This document shows positions 15,964 through 24,969 of a stretch of 64,000 nt of DNA, piece after piece. The notes below the pieces were generated by a model. It saw only the letters and a list, made by a program, of their open reading frames with translations, was not told the DNA's origin and did not search any database. The position numbers were made by a program, and so were the translations under genes. This DNA is from Chryseobacterium sp. ISL-6. Its GTDB lineage: Bacteria > Bacteroidota > Bacteroidia > Flavobacteriales > Weeksellaceae. The stretch covers positions 124,001 to 188,000 of the forward strand of contig NZ_JAGGPT010000005.1 of the NCBI RefSeq assembly GCF_018613715.1. Reading direction: 5' to 3'. Each line of letters opens with the position of its first letter. Position 1 is the stretch's first letter.

Positions 15964-17055
15964 TGAGCACAATGATTGAAAAAATAAAAAAACTACCGTT
16001 CACAAGCTACAATCCGAGTGATGAGTTTTTGGCTTTCTATAGGATATTTTTTTCTTTATATTTATTATGGATGGGAATATCAAACGATAGCTGGGTATAT
16101 AGTATTCCCAATAGTGCAATGCATCCACCAATAAGTATTTTATCATTTACAGATAATGTACCTCCGGAATGGTTTTTTATTGGATGCTATTACAGTATGT
16201 ATTTATGTCTTTTATTGATTTTAATAGGGTTGAAGCCCAGGATATTTGCAATACTATATATGGTGGTCTATATTGTGAGCAGTAATTATGCCTTTTCTTT
16301 TGGAAAAATAAATCACACTTTTGTTTATGCTCTCCCTATAATAATTATGGCTTTTTCGCCCTGGAATACGACCTATAGTTTTTTTCCGGAGCCCAAGAGA
16401 AACTGATATACTTTCTAAATCATGGCCTATGTTTTTATTAAGTATGCTTCTTGGATTTGGAATTTTTACAGCAGGTCTTGCAAAAATTTTAGGAGGTTGG
16501 CTTAATACTGATATACAAAGTACTCAGGTGTTTTTTTATCAATACAGATATGGTATTGGATGGGATGATCTTATGTCAGATACCTATGATAAAATCAACT
16601 CTCAATTTTTTTGGGAATTTTTAGACTATTGTACCGTGTTTTTTGAAACTATTTTTCTAGTGGCATTTTTAAAACCCAAATTCTTTAGGTTGATGATATT
16701 GGTTACATTGTTTTTTCATTTAAATGTGCTGCTGATGTTTAATATATCATTTACCTATTCTATAGGTTTCTATGCGCTTTTTATTCCCTCGCAATTGATA
16801 CCATTAAATTTTAAAACAAAATTAAAAAGGCTGTTGAAAACAGTATTTCAACCTAGATATAAACTTTGGGGTATTGCTTTTGTTGCTTTATATCTGCTAC
16901 TTATTGTAGTTTTCGATTTTAATTGTGTAAGTTATATTCTAAATAAATTCTTTGAATTGTTTGATTCTATTTATGCTTCATCCTTAATTATATTAGGGGG
17001 AGCTTTCCTGTTTGGAATTTACCTTCTTATCAGATCATTTAGAAAATATGCTTGA
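15963..17055 (+). pseudogene. HTTM/VKGC-like membrane protein gene split by a frameshift
   Basis: Two ORFs, 15963-16406 (147 aa) and 16429-17055 (208 aa), together make one ~360-aa polytopic protein. The first reads through four TM segments to ..YSFFPE then PKRN-stop. In the +1 frame the coding sequence continues without a gap as PRETDILSKSWPMFLLSMLL, ~12 residues before the second ORF's ATG. A one-base insertion at GAGCCCAAG (about 16391) or in the T7 run just upstream explains it. The combined protein resembles HTTM (horizontally transferred transmembrane) proteins, with GLAKILGGWL and further TM helices. A sequencing error is possible. Confidence 0.65.
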
Positions 17056-17151
17056 TAGCTTGACATAAACCAGCGATTCAATGTGATGAAATAATTCTTA
17101 TCTAAAATTTTAATAGGAATTTACCTTTATCTTAAGTTAAATATATTAATT

Positions 17152-17190
17152 AAAGCCTATCAATAATTGTTGACAGGCTTTTGTTTTATT
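17152..17190 (+). terminator. Terminator after the HTTM locus
   Basis: AAAGCCTaTCAA / TTGAcAGGCTTT stem followed by TTGTTTTATT. Confidence 0.75.
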
Positions 17191-17399
17191 AAAAGAAATA
17201 AGTTGCAAATTATCTAAAGAGGAAATAAAGCTATTTTGTTGATTTTCTACTTGGTATATGTCAAAATTAATGTCGTTTTTTCTAGTACTTTTTTATATGA
17301 ATGAACAATTTTCAATTCTCTATAATATTCAGAATTAATCAGATAGTTTAGATTTTAATGAAAAGATTTCCAATGATTTTTTCTATCGAGAAATTTGTG

Positions 17400-17407
17400 T
17401 AAATTTG
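17400..17407 (+). promoter_or_regulatory. tuf upstream promoter -7 element
   Basis: TAAATTTG followed by CAC, ~150 bases before tuf; a T-rich stretch sits at the -33 position. Confidence 0.4.
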
Positions 17408-17502
17408 CACTTCAATACATCGAAGTATATAAGGTTTGTAATTCTTTGGATTTGAATATTAAAATTTTTTAGGAAAAAAGATTTTAGTATTTAAAAATTC
17501 AT

Positions 17503-17510
17503 TATATTTG
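17503..17510 (+). promoter_or_regulatory. tuf proximal promoter -7 element
   Basis: TATATTTG followed by CAC, 43 bases before the tuf ATG; the -33 region is AT-rich without a clear TTG. Confidence 0.5.
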
Positions 17511-17553
17511 CACACCGAAAATTTGAATAAACAATAAATAAATAATTTAAATC

Positions 17554-18765
17554 ATGGCAAAGGAAACGTTTAATCGTAACAAACCACACTTGAACATTGG
17601 TACTATTGGTCACGTTGACCATGGTAAAACTACTCTTACAGCTGCTATTTCTGCTGTATTAGCTAGCAAGGGTCTTGCTGAGAAAAAAGACTTCTCTGCG
17701 ATTGACTCTGCTCCAGAAGAAAAAGAAAGAGGGATCACTATCAATACTGCTCACATTGAGTACGAAACTGAAAATAGACACTATGCTCACGTTGACTGTC
17801 CAGGTCACGCCGACTATGTTAAAAACATGGTAACTGGTGCTGCTCAGATGGATGGAGCAATCGTAGTATGTGCTGCAACAGATGGACCAATGCCTCAGAC
17901 AAGAGAACATATCTTACTTTGTCGTCAGGTAAACGTACCTAGAATTGTTGTTTTCATGAACAAAGTTGACATGGTAGACGATGCTGAGTTATTAGAGCTT
18001 GTTGAAATGGAGCTTAGAGACTTATTATCTACTTATGATTTTGACGGAGATAACTCTCCTGTAATTCAAGGTTCTGCACTAGGTGCACTTACTGCAGCTA
18101 CTGCAACTCCTGTTAACACAGAAGATAAGTGGTTCAAAAGCGTAGAAGAATTAATGGATGCTGTTGATACTTGGATCGAGCAACCAACAAGAGATATGGA
18201 TAAGCCATTCTTGATGCCTATTGAAGATGTATTCTCTATTACAGGTAGAGGTACTGTAGCAACTGGTAGAATAGAGGCAGGTGTTATCAATACTGGAGAT
18301 CCAGTTGATATCGTAGGTATGGGTGATGAAAAATTAACTTCTACAATTACAGGAGTTGAGATGTTCAGAAAAATCCTAGACAGAGGTGAAGCTGGTGACA
18401 ACGTAGGTCTATTGTTGAGAGGTATTGAAAAAACTGACATCAAGAGAGGTATGGTTATCGCTAAGAAAGATTCTGTGAAGCCACACAAAAAATTCAAAGC
18501 ATCTGTTTATATCCTTTCTAAAGAAGAAGGTGGACGTCACACTCCATTCCACAACAAATACCGTCCTCAGTTCTATGTAAGAACTACTGACGTTACAGGT
18601 GAGATCTTCTTACCACAAGGTGTAGAAATGGTAATGCCTGGTGATAACTTAGAGATCACTGTAGAATTACTTCAACCAATCGCTCTTAACGTAGGTCTTA
18701 GATTTGCGATCAGAGAAGGAGGTAGAACAGTAGGTTCTGGTCAGGTTACTGAAATCTTAGATTAA
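17554..18765 (+). CDS. tuf: Elongation factor Tu
   Basis: This 403-aa GTPase delivers aminoacyl-tRNA to the ribosome. All G-motifs are present: GHVDHGKT (G1), RGITI (G2), DCPGHADY (G3), NKVD (G4) and GSAL (G5), followed by the two beta-barrel domains (ends [11 protein letters not shown]). Codon use is strongly biased and AT-ending in the highly expressed style. A strong terminator follows, then tRNA-Trp and secE, the canonical order of this lineage. Confidence 0.98.
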   Translation: MAKETFNRNKPHLNIGTIGHVDHGKTTLTAAISAVLASKGLAEKKDFSAIDSAPEEKERGITINTAHIEYETENRHYAHVDCPGHADYVKNMVTGAAQMDGAIVVCAATDGPMPQTREHILLCRQVNVPRIVVFMNKVDMVDDAELLELVEMELRDLLSTYDFDGDNSPVIQGSALGALTAATATPVNTEDKWFKSVEELMDAVDTWIEQPTRDMDKPFLMPIEDVFSITGRGTVATGRIEAGVINTGDPVDIVGMGDEKLTSTITGVEMFRKILDRGEAGDNVGLLLRGIEKTDIKRGMVIAKKDSVKPHKKFKASVYILSKEEGGRHTPFHNKYRPQFYVRTTDVTGEIFLPQGVEMVMPGDNLEITVELLQPIALNVGLRFAIREGGRTVGSGQVTEILD

Positions 18766-18780
18766 TATCTTAAAATAAAT

Positions 18781-18818
18781 AAAGCTTCCGTAAGGAATTT
18801 CTTTACGGAAGCTTTTTC
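18781..18818 (+). terminator. tuf terminator
   Basis: AAAGCTTCCGTAA / TTACGGAAGCTTT stem followed by T. It lies one base ahead of tRNA-Trp, so part of the transcription must read through or start inside. Confidence 0.75.
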
Positions 18819-18819
18819 T

Positions 18820-18890
18820 ACGGGCATCGTCCAATGGTAGGATACCGGTCTCCAAAACCGTTGATCAGGGTTCGAATCCTTGTGCCCGTG
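18820..18890 (+). tRNA. tRNA-Trp(CCA)
   Basis: 71 nt with acceptor ACGGGCA/TGCCCGT, anticodon CCA (tctCCAaaa) and T-arm GGGTTCGAATCC. It ends 12 bases before secE. Confidence 0.94.
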
Positions 18891-18902
18891 CAAATAATAA
18901 TT

Positions 18903-19109
18903 ATGAGTTCATTTATCGATTTTTTAAAAGGTTCTTATAACGAATTCAGACATAAAGTTGAATGGCCAAAATGGGCTGATCTGCAATCATCTACAATTGT
19001 AGTAACTATTGCAACAGTTATTCTGGCGTTATTTACCTTTGGAGTTGACGAATTGTTTTCAAAAGCAATTAGCAACATAATAGGAATGCTAATTAATGTG
19101 TTCAACTAA
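18903..19109 (+). CDS. secE: Preprotein translocase subunit SecE
   Basis: This 68-aa single-TM SecE starts at ATG 18903 (MSSFIDFLKGSYNEFRHKVEWPKW). It has the amphipathic helix with the conserved E-x-x-K-V-x-W-P motif and one TM helix (about 31-52). A longer frame beginning inside the tRNA was rejected. SecE clamps SecY in the translocon. It is followed 17 bases later by nusG. Confidence 0.94.
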   Translation: MSSFIDFLKGSYNEFRHKVEWPKWADLQSSTIVVTIATVILALFTFGVDELFSKAISNIIGMLINVFN

Positions 19110-19126
19110 AAAAGTATTTTCCCATA

Positions 19127-19669
19127 ATGAGCGAATTGAAATGGTATGTGCTGAAAGCAATCAGCGGACAGGAAAATAAAGTGAAAAACTATATTGAGAC
19201 AGAAATCAAACGTTTAGGGTTTGAGCAGTACGTTACTCAGGTGGTTATTCCTATGGAAAAAGTTATTCAATTAAGGAATGGTAAAAAAGTTCCTAAAGAA
19301 AGACCTTACTATCCTGGTTACTTAATGGTTGAAGCAGATTTAATGGGAGAGATTCCTCACGTTATTAAGAATATTCCAGGAGTTATATCTTTCTTAAGCT
19401 TAACCAAAGGGGGTGATCCGGTTCCAATGAGAAAATCTGAGGTTAACAGAATGCTTGGAAGAATGGATGAGTTATCAGAATTTGCTACTGATCTTGAAAT
19501 TCCATATGTAGTAGGAGAGAATGTTAAAGTGATCGATGGTCCATTTAACGGATTCAATGGAACAATTGAAAAAATTCTTGAAGATAAAAAGAAAATTGAA
19601 GTTTCTGTTTTAATCTTCGGTAGAAAGACTCCAATGGAGTTAAGCTATATGCAAGTAGAAAAAGTATAA
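19127..19669 (+). CDS. nusG: Transcription elongation/antitermination factor NusG
   Basis: This 180-aa protein has the NGN domain (KWYVLKAISGQENKVKNYIE.., RPYYPGYLMVEADL) and a C-terminal KOW domain (GENVKVIDGPFNGFNGTIEK). It binds RNA polymerase and couples it with ribosome or Rho. Unlike the usual order, rplK does not follow at once: a terminator and three unrelated exported-protein genes lie between. Confidence 0.96.
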   Translation: MSELKWYVLKAISGQENKVKNYIETEIKRLGFEQYVTQVVIPMEKVIQLRNGKKVPKERPYYPGYLMVEADLMGEIPHVIKNIPGVISFLSLTKGGDPVPMRKSEVNRMLGRMDELSEFATDLEIPYVVGENVKVIDGPFNGFNGTIEKILEDKKKIEVSVLIFGRKTPMELSYMQVEKV

Positions 19670-19687
19670 AAATACTCTCAATAATAT

Positions 19688-19715
19688 AAAACCACTCATC
19701 TGAGTGGTTTTTTTA
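19688..19715 (+). terminator. Terminator after nusG
   Basis: AAACCACTCA-TCTG-AGTGGTTT hairpin with a T run. Confidence 0.8.
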
Positions 19716-20003
19716 TTTTAAGTCAGATTCATCATGGTATTTTAATGCTAAGATGTTTTTATTTTAAAACTTTTTATTTATTTTATACGCTTTAATAGTA
19801 ATGTCTTATTAGTAATTTAATTAAAACTAAATATTTAGATAAAAAATATTTTTTATCTATGGCACACTTCTTGTAAACTATACTTTCGAAAAACACAAAT
19901 GAGTTCTATTATTCTGATTTTTAAACTTATACACTGGTTTAATTAACTGTTTCTTTAGAATTCTTTGTCAGGAATTTAAACACAAACATAAACACATACT
20001 TCA
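19716..20003. other. Intergenic region before the three-gene insertion
   Basis: 288 AT-rich bases. TATACTTTCG at about 19880 resembles a -7 element imperfectly; no other structure is seen. The trio downstream must be driven from here because a terminator closes nusG. Confidence 0.3.
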
Positions 20004-20636
20004 ATGACAAAAATTATTTCGATAGTACTTTGTACAAGTACTATTGCACTGATGAATGCTCAGGTTACTGGTAAAGTAGGGATCAATACAAAAACGCCTG
20101 AAAAAGAATTATCTGTAAACGGGACAATGAAAACTTCTGGAATGGTTTTTAAAGATCCAATCGAAAAATTGGGTTCTAATGAAAATTATACCTTTATCAT
20201 TAAGTCTCCCGCACCGGAAAACAAAATTACAGCGTATAATGACACCTTTGTACCCAATTCTCCTGCACCTATCAATATTATCCAATATAAGATCACCTGT
20301 GACCCGACAGATAAAGATTGGGTTAATCAGTATGACACAAAAATTAACTCGGATAAATTTCTTGTTGTCATTTCTTCTTTCGGATTTACTCAGCCAATAA
20401 GAACGAATAGTCCAGATTGGATTACACCAGTACCTCAAATATATGCTTATTATAATGCAGGCACCTGGAAGGTGAAGGCTGACTATCAGGGTTTCGCTCC
20501 AGCAGCAAATTTACCAGCTGGGGTATGGACACTTAACTTACTAGTTTTTGATAGGGCCTACGCAAAAGAAATCAATAAAACACAAGCGATGGCCACTTCC
20601 ACTACTGGTGTAGCTGCATCTCCTTTAATTCAATAA
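20004..20636 (+). CDS. Exported protein with GINTxTP..LxVNG motif, paralogue 1
   Basis: This 210-aa protein has a signal peptide (MTKIISIVLCTSTIALMNAQ) and then GKVGINTKTPEKELSVNG. This motif recurs at the mature N-terminus of many Bacteroidota surface proteins and phage-tail-like fibres. The rest is beta-rich with no catalytic motif and no T9SS tail. The three genes at 20004-21975 share size, signal peptide, motif and a shared module (..YDTKINSDKFLVVISSFGF in this copy, ..LEVNKYVVAITGAVF in the second), so they are tandem paralogues. Function unknown; inserted between nusG and rplK. Confidence 0.65.
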   Translation: MTKIISIVLCTSTIALMNAQVTGKVGINTKTPEKELSVNGTMKTSGMVFKDPIEKLGSNENYTFIIKSPAPENKITAYNDTFVPNSPAPINIIQYKITCDPTDKDWVNQYDTKINSDKFLVVISSFGFTQPIRTNSPDWITPVPQIYAYYNAGTWKVKADYQGFAPAANLPAGVWTLNLLVFDRAYAKEINKTQAMATSTTGVAASPLIQ

Positions 20637-20650
20637 AAAACATTCACATA

Positions 20651-21298
20651 ATGAAAAAAATTACCATACTATTTTTTATGGCTTATGCGTTCTGTGGCGT
20701 TAAGGCCCAACTAGGAATTAATACAAATACACCACAGGGAACTTTAGATGTGGTTGGTGGTACACTAGTAGAATCCTATATTATAGATACAACGAATTCG
20801 CCAGCAACAGGAAACTATTTTCTGCTTACAAGATCAAAGGATACTACTCCTGTAGGTAAAGTTAAGATGCTTGACATTTCTCTAAGAGATGTAGCTCCGG
20901 TCAATGCATATAATGTGGTTTTGAAAAACGTTAAACTGGATGAAGTTATTAATTTGAACACTGGATTAGAGGTTAATAAATATGTAGTAGCAATTACCGG
21001 TGCCGTATTTACTGATGCGGTTTCAGCATCAAATACTTCTACTACTCCTAAATCATATGGTGCCTACTCAACTGAAATAACCCAAGTTACCAGCGGAGGA
21101 AAAACTTATCATGGTATTAACCTGGCTTTTAAAGGAGCGGGAACTGTAGGATCAAAAAATGGAACCTGGACCCTTACTTTGAATGTTTATGAAAGATCAT
21201 TGATTAAGGATTGGGGAACTTTTACTGGCTCAGTTTCTTCTTCAGCATCTCCTGGATATTCAGGAGTATCCACAAATACACCCGTAGGACTTCAATAA
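20651..21298 (+). CDS. Exported protein with GINTNTP..LDVVG motif, paralogue 2
   Basis: This 215-aa protein has a signal peptide ending GVKAQ, then LGINTNTPQGTLDVVGG. The central part, NLNTGLEVNKYVVAITGAVF, aligns with the YDTKIN..FLVVISSFGF region of its neighbours. The C-terminal WTLTLNVYERSLIKD corresponds to WTLNLLVFDRAYAKE in paralogue 1. It starts 14 bases after paralogue 1 and 8 bases before paralogue 3, so the trio is one operon. No enzymatic motif. Confidence 0.65.
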   Translation: MKKITILFFMAYAFCGVKAQLGINTNTPQGTLDVVGGTLVESYIIDTTNSPATGNYFLLTRSKDTTPVGKVKMLDISLRDVAPVNAYNVVLKNVKLDEVINLNTGLEVNKYVVAITGAVFTDAVSASNTSTTPKSYGAYSTEITQVTSGGKTYHGINLAFKGAGTVGSKNGTWTLTLNVYERSLIKDWGTFTGSVSSSASPGYSGVSTNTPVGLQ

Positions 21299-21306
21299 CA
21301 AAAATT

Positions 21307-21975
21307 ATGAAAGAAAAAATTTATATCATCATTATGGCTTGTATGGGGATGATCCTACAGGCTCAAACAGGAAATGTAGGTATTAAAACTACAACTCCTA
21401 CTGAAACACTGGATGTTAATGGTAATTCTCTTACGAATTCTTTATATATGAGAAATCCAGGCGAACCAACCACAACAGGAGGACACTTTTTAGCGACTTC
21501 TCAAAACTCATTACAGATATACGATCCGAATTTGGAAACCAGTGGATTATTCAATTATATCAAATTATCACTTACTGGGGTTTCTGCTTCTGGAATTACA
21601 GATTACGATACCAAAATAAATGCAAATGACTTTTTGGTAACTGTACATAATTACTCTTTTAAATTAAATGACGGGAGTACGAGTGTCGCTCTTGATTATG
21701 GAGATAACGGAATTGATGATAATGCACAAGGATCTCCTAATGTAATTGCATTTAAAAGTAACGGGACATGGCATTTAAAAGCAGGATTTACAAATAGTAA
21801 ATTAATTGCCTTTACTTCGGCCAGACCATCAAGAGTGTACAACGACTTTACAGTGGAATTTTATCTGATGGTATATAAGCGATTGATCACCAAGCAGAAT
21901 ATAAATGACATCAATACTGATCTTGGTGGTAAAGATGGATCTACGGAAACGATTAATAAACCGTCTGGGTTTTAA
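21307..21975 (+). CDS. Exported protein with GIKTTTP..LDVNG motif, paralogue 3
   Basis: This 222-aa protein starts at ATG 21307 (MKEKIYIIIMACMGMILQAQ, signal peptide); a longer in-frame ORF from 21211 would overlap paralogue 2 and lacks support. The mature part begins GNVGIKTTTPTETLDVNG, then ..YDTKINANDFLVTVHNYSF and ..FTVEFYLMVYKRLITKQ, collinear with the two upstream copies. A terminator follows. Function unknown; the family is diverging rapidly, as expected of surface-exposed proteins. Confidence 0.65.
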   Translation: MKEKIYIIIMACMGMILQAQTGNVGIKTTTPTETLDVNGNSLTNSLYMRNPGEPTTTGGHFLATSQNSLQIYDPNLETSGLFNYIKLSLTGVSASGITDYDTKINANDFLVTVHNYSFKLNDGSTSVALDYGDNGIDDNAQGSPNVIAFKSNGTWHLKAGFTNSKLIAFTSARPSRVYNDFTVEFYLMVYKRLITKQNINDINTDLGGKDGSTETINKPSGF

Positions 21976-21995
21976 ATAAAAAGATAAACCATATA

Positions 21996-22035
21996 AAAAG
22001 CCATATACCAATAATAGGATATGGCTTTTTTTCTT
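21996..22035 (+). terminator. Terminator of the exported-protein trio
   Basis: AAAAGCCATAT / ATATGGCTTTT stem with a T run. Confidence 0.75.
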
Positions 22036-22116
22036 TTATAGCAAAATTTATCGGGAAGGTTGAGTACACTTGTTTGTAAAAAATATTAAAAACTTTCTAA
22101 AAATCAATCAATTCCA

Positions 22117-22147
22117 TTTGCTATTTCAAAAATATTTTATAATTTTG
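22117..22147 (+). promoter_or_regulatory. rplK promoter
   Basis: TTTG (22117-22120), a 19-base spacer and TAATTTTG (22140-22147). It gives a ~90-nt leader before rplK. Confidence 0.65.
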
Positions 22148-22157
22148 CAGTCCGAAA

Positions 22158-22192
22158 AGTAGGTTTACTATATGTGAGTGCGGTAACCTGCT
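22158..22192 (+). promoter_or_regulatory. Leader hairpin before rplK-rplA, candidate L1 operator
   Basis: AGTAGGTTTAC pairs with GTAACCTGCT (one bulged T, one G-T pair) around a 14-base loop containing GTGAG, early in the rplK leader. L1 represses the L11-L1 mRNA in other bacteria by binding such a leader; this assignment is inference from position and shape. Confidence 0.4.
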
Positions 22193-22243
22193 GAATAATA
22201 AATGCTTCCAAACTCATTAATTATTCAATTAAAAAAAAAGAAA

Positions 22244-22687
22244 ATGGCTAAAAAAGTCTTTAAAATGGTAAAGCTTCAGGTGAAGGGAGGGGCTGCAAAC
22301 CCGTCTCCACCAGTAGGTCCTGCATTAGGTTCTGCCGGTGTAAACATCATGGAGTTTTGTAAACAATTTAACGGAAGAACTCAGGATAAGCCTGGTCAAG
22401 TTTTGCCAGTAGTAATTACTGTATACGAAGACAAATCTTTTGAATTCGTAATTAAAACTCCTCCAGCTGCAATTCAGTTAATGGATGCTGCAAAAATTAA
22501 AGGAGGTTCCGGAGAACCAAACAGAAACAAAGTAGGTTCTGTATCTTGGGATCAAGTAAAGAAAATCGCAGAAGATAAAATGGTAGACCTTAACTGTTTT
22601 ACATTGGACTCTGCTCTTTCTATGGTTGCAGGTACTGCTAGATCTATGGGATTGAGAGTAACAGGAACTAAACCAGCTAACGCTTAA
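22244..22687 (+). CDS. rplK: 50S ribosomal protein L11
   Basis: This 147-aa protein starts at ATG 22244 ([20 protein letters not shown]). The N-terminal domain has the proline-rich [20 protein letters not shown] segment and the C-terminal rRNA-binding domain ends ..[15 protein letters not shown]. An in-frame ATG at 22202 gives an atypical N-terminus and was rejected. L11 supports the GTPase centre with L10/L12. Confidence 0.96.
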   Translation: MAKKVFKMVKLQVKGGAANPSPPVGPALGSAGVNIMEFCKQFNGRTQDKPGQVLPVVITVYEDKSFEFVIKTPPAAIQLMDAAKIKGGSGEPNRNKVGSVSWDQVKKIAEDKMVDLNCFTLDSALSMVAGTARSMGLRVTGTKPANA

Positions 22688-22698
22688 AACTTAGAGAA

Positions 22699-23391
22699 AT
22701 GGCAAAATTAACAAAAAAGCAAAAGGAAGCTTTAAGCAAAGTAGAAAAAGGAAGAGTATATAATCTTGAAGAAGGTTCAGCTCTTGTAAAAGAAGTGAAC
22801 ACTGCAAAATTTGATGCTTCTGTAGATATCGCTGTTAGATTGGGTGTAGATCCAAGAAAAGCAAACCAAATGGTAAGAGGTGTAGTATCTCTTCCTCATG
22901 GAACTGGTAAAGATGTTAAAGTATTAGCTCTTGTAACTCCAGATAAAGAAGCTGAAGCTAAAGAAGCTGGTGCTGATTATGTAGGTCTTGACGAATATTT
23001 ACAAAAAATAAAAGATGGTTGGACTGATGTTGACGTTATCGTTACTATGCCAGCTGTTATGGGTAAATTAGGACCTTTAGGTAGAATATTAGGACCAAGA
23101 GGTTTGATGCCTAACCCTAAATCAGGAACAGTAACTATGGAAATAGGAAAAGCTGTAACTGAAGTGAAATCAGGTAAAATTGATTTCAAAGTAGATAAAT
23201 ATGGTATTATCCATGCAGGTATTGGTAAAGTATCTTTTGATGCTGCTCAATTAAGAGAAAATGCTCAGGAATTAATCCAGACATTGGTTAAAATGAAACC
23301 AACTGCTGCTAAAGGAACTTATGTGAAGAGTATTTATTTATCTTCTACAATGAGCCCGGGTATTGCAATTGATACTAAATCTGTTAACTAA
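22699..23391 (+). CDS. rplA: 50S ribosomal protein L1
   Basis: This 230-aa protein contains the L1 signature [20 protein letters not shown] and ends with the conserved [13 protein letters not shown]. It forms the L1 stalk at the E site and is the likely repressor of its own operon. It lies 11 bases after rplK. Confidence 0.96.
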   Translation: MAKLTKKQKEALSKVEKGRVYNLEEGSALVKEVNTAKFDASVDIAVRLGVDPRKANQMVRGVVSLPHGTGKDVKVLALVTPDKEAEAKEAGADYVGLDEYLQKIKDGWTDVDVIVTMPAVMGKLGPLGRILGPRGLMPNPKSGTVTMEIGKAVTEVKSGKIDFKVDKYGIIHAGIGKVSFDAAQLRENAQELIQTLVKMKPTAAKGTYVKSIYLSSTMSPGIAIDTKSVN

Positions 23392-23408
23392 TATAAATCC
23401 TTAAGACA

Positions 23409-24008
23409 ATGACAAAAGACCAAAAAGTTGTAGCAATACAAGAGATCAAAGACTTGCTTCAGGATGCAAAAGTAGTATACGTAGCAGATCTAGATGGGTT
23501 GAACGCTGCTAAGTCTTCAGAATTCAGAAGACAGGCTTTCAAACAAAACATCAAAGTAAAAGTGGTAAAAAACACACTTTTACAAAAAGCAATGGAGCAG
23601 ATTGAAGGAGTAGATTACTCTGAAATGTTCCAGACTTTTAAAGGGAATACTGCATTAATGGTTGGAGAAACTGCAAACGGTCCAGCAAAATTAATCCAGG
23701 GATTCAGAAAGAAAGAAGATAAGCCGGCTTTAAAATCTGCTTACCTTCAGGAAACTTTCTATGTTGGAGACGAAAACTTAACTGCACTTGCTAACATCAA
23801 GTCTAGAGAAGAAATGATTGGTGAAATCATCGGATTACTTCAATCTCCAATTCAAAGAGTTGTTTCTGCTCTTCAAAACAAACCTGAAACAGTAGAAGCG
23901 AAAGCTGAAGAAGTAGCTGCTGCACCTGCTGTTGAAGAAACTCCTGCTGAAGCAGCTCCAGAAGCTCCTGCAGCAGAAAGCACGGAAGAAACTCCAAGTG
24001 CTGAATAA
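23409..24008 (+). CDS. rplJ: 50S ribosomal protein L10 with acidic Ala/Glu/Pro tail
   Basis: This 199-aa protein has a typical L10 body (about 1-160; KDQKVVAIQEIKDLLQDAKV, QNIKVKVVKNTLLQKAM). A ~40-residue low-complexity extension follows, rich in Ala, Glu and Pro (from about 160), making it longer than the usual ~165-175 aa. L10 anchors L7/L12 dimers on the stalk. The tail may be flexible and is unlike E. coli L10. Confidence 0.94.
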   Translation: MTKDQKVVAIQEIKDLLQDAKVVYVADLDGLNAAKSSEFRRQAFKQNIKVKVVKNTLLQKAMEQIEGVDYSEMFQTFKGNTALMVGETANGPAKLIQGFRKKEDKPALKSAYLQETFYVGDENLTALANIKSREEMIGEIIGLLQSPIQRVVSALQNKPETVEAKAEEVAAAPAVEETPAEAAPEAPAAESTEETPSAE

Positions 24009-24056
24009 TTAGACTCAAAAAATTAAATAAAATAATCAACAAAAAACATTACAACA

Positions 24057-24422
24057 ATGTCAGATTTAAAAAATTTAGCTGAAACGCTAGTAAACTTAAC
24101 AGTAAAAGACGTAAATGAATTAGCTACTATCCTTAAGGATGAGTACGGAATTGAGCCAGCTGCTGCTGCTGTAGTAGTTGCTGCAGGTGGTGGAGAAGCT
24201 GCTGAAGAAAAGACTGAATTCGATGTAATTCTTAAGGCTGCAGGTGCATCTAAATTGGCTATCGTTAAATTGGTAAAAGATTTAACTGGTGCTGGTCTTA
24301 AAGAAGCTAAAGATATCGTAGATGGAGCTCCTGCTGCAATCAAAACTGGTATCTCTAAAGACGAAGCTGAAGCTCTTAAGAAGCAACTTGAAGAAGCTGG
24401 TGCTGAAGTAGAAGTAAAATAA
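24057..24422 (+). CDS. rplL: 50S ribosomal protein L7/L12
   Basis: This 121-aa protein has the N-terminal dimerisation helix, an Ala/Glu-rich hinge (about 40-55) and a C-terminal factor-binding domain ([20 protein letters not shown].., [17 protein letters not shown]). It recruits translation GTPases. A hairpin terminator or attenuator lies 20 bases after the stop. Confidence 0.96.
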   Translation: MSDLKNLAETLVNLTVKDVNELATILKDEYGIEPAAAAVVVAAGGGEAAEEKTEFDVILKAAGASKLAIVKLVKDLTGAGLKEAKDIVDGAPAAIKTGISKDEAEALKKQLEEAGAEVEVK

Positions 24423-24442
24423 TTCAATTTATCTTACAAATA

Positions 24443-24473
24443 TAAGCCCGGACATTTGTTCGGGCTTTTTTTA
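24443..24473 (+). terminator. Terminator/attenuator between rplL and rpoB
   Basis: AAGCCCG / CGGGCTT stem followed by seven T. In many bacteria a partial attenuator here sets the ratio of ribosomal protein to polymerase transcripts. Confidence 0.75.
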
Positions 24474-24614
24474 TTGATTCTTTTTAGATATATTTCCAGT
24501 ATTAATTTTAAGTTTGAGAAAGCTTTTAGCAGCATCGTTAAAGGTTTTATTAAAATTAATTCACATTCTGGAAATCATTAATACATTTTACGTTAATACA
24601 TTACATAATAAATC

Positions 24615-24645
24615 TTGTGAATGTGGATAACTTTTTGTACCTTTG
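24615..24645 (+). promoter_or_regulatory. rpoBC promoter
   Basis: TTG (24615-24617), a 20-base spacer and TACCTTTG (24638-24645). The predicted transcript starts near 24650, giving an unusually long ~320-nt leader. Confidence 0.6.
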
Positions 24646-24652
24646 CTCCTCT

Positions 24653-24969
24653 TTTGGCGCTAATAATTGTTTGTAAATCTATAAAATATTATAAATCAAC
24701 TCTTTCATAATGATGAAGGGGATTTTATGTTTATAGGTGTTACGAAATTTCTGCCTCAAAAGTATTAAGAATATTTTGCATTACGCTGTGAAAAGATATA
24801 CCAGTGTTGCAGTTAGGAATCAGATTCTTAGAATAAAGAAAAAAGAATAAAGACTATTTCTAAATAGCGCCAAACATTTGAATTCTTTTATCTTTTCTCT
24901 ATTTTCTTTCTTCTGTTCCTGATATTTTTTTATAAATCAAAATATTTTTTAACCCTTCTTAAAAGTTTT
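24653..24969 (+). other. Long rpoB leader with long-range inverted repeat
   Basis: The 547 bases between rplL and rpoB hold no ORF. TTTGGCGCTA at 24653-24662 is the exact reverse complement of TAGCGCCAAA at 24865-24874, so the first ~10 nt of the predicted transcript could pair with a segment 200 nt downstream and close a large structured loop before rpoB. The upstream part (24474-24614) is AT-rich and featureless. Confidence 0.4.

Larger units (their letters stand above)
17056..17553. other. Intergenic region with a terminator and tuf promoters
   Basis: About 500 bases without a gene. It holds the terminator at 17152-17190 and two TAnnTTTG elements ahead of tuf (17400-17407 and 17503-17510). 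The middle (17190-17390) is AT-rich with no recognised structure. Confidence 0.6.

Noticed and set aside
20109..20438. Minus-strand ORF opposite paralogue 1 of the trio
   Set aside because: No homology to the family and Cys/Arg-rich random composition; a shadow of the plus-strand gene.
24023..24427. A 134-codon ORF antisense to rplL
   Set aside because: It is the Ala/Ser-rich mirror frame of the Ala/Glu-rich rplL sequence.
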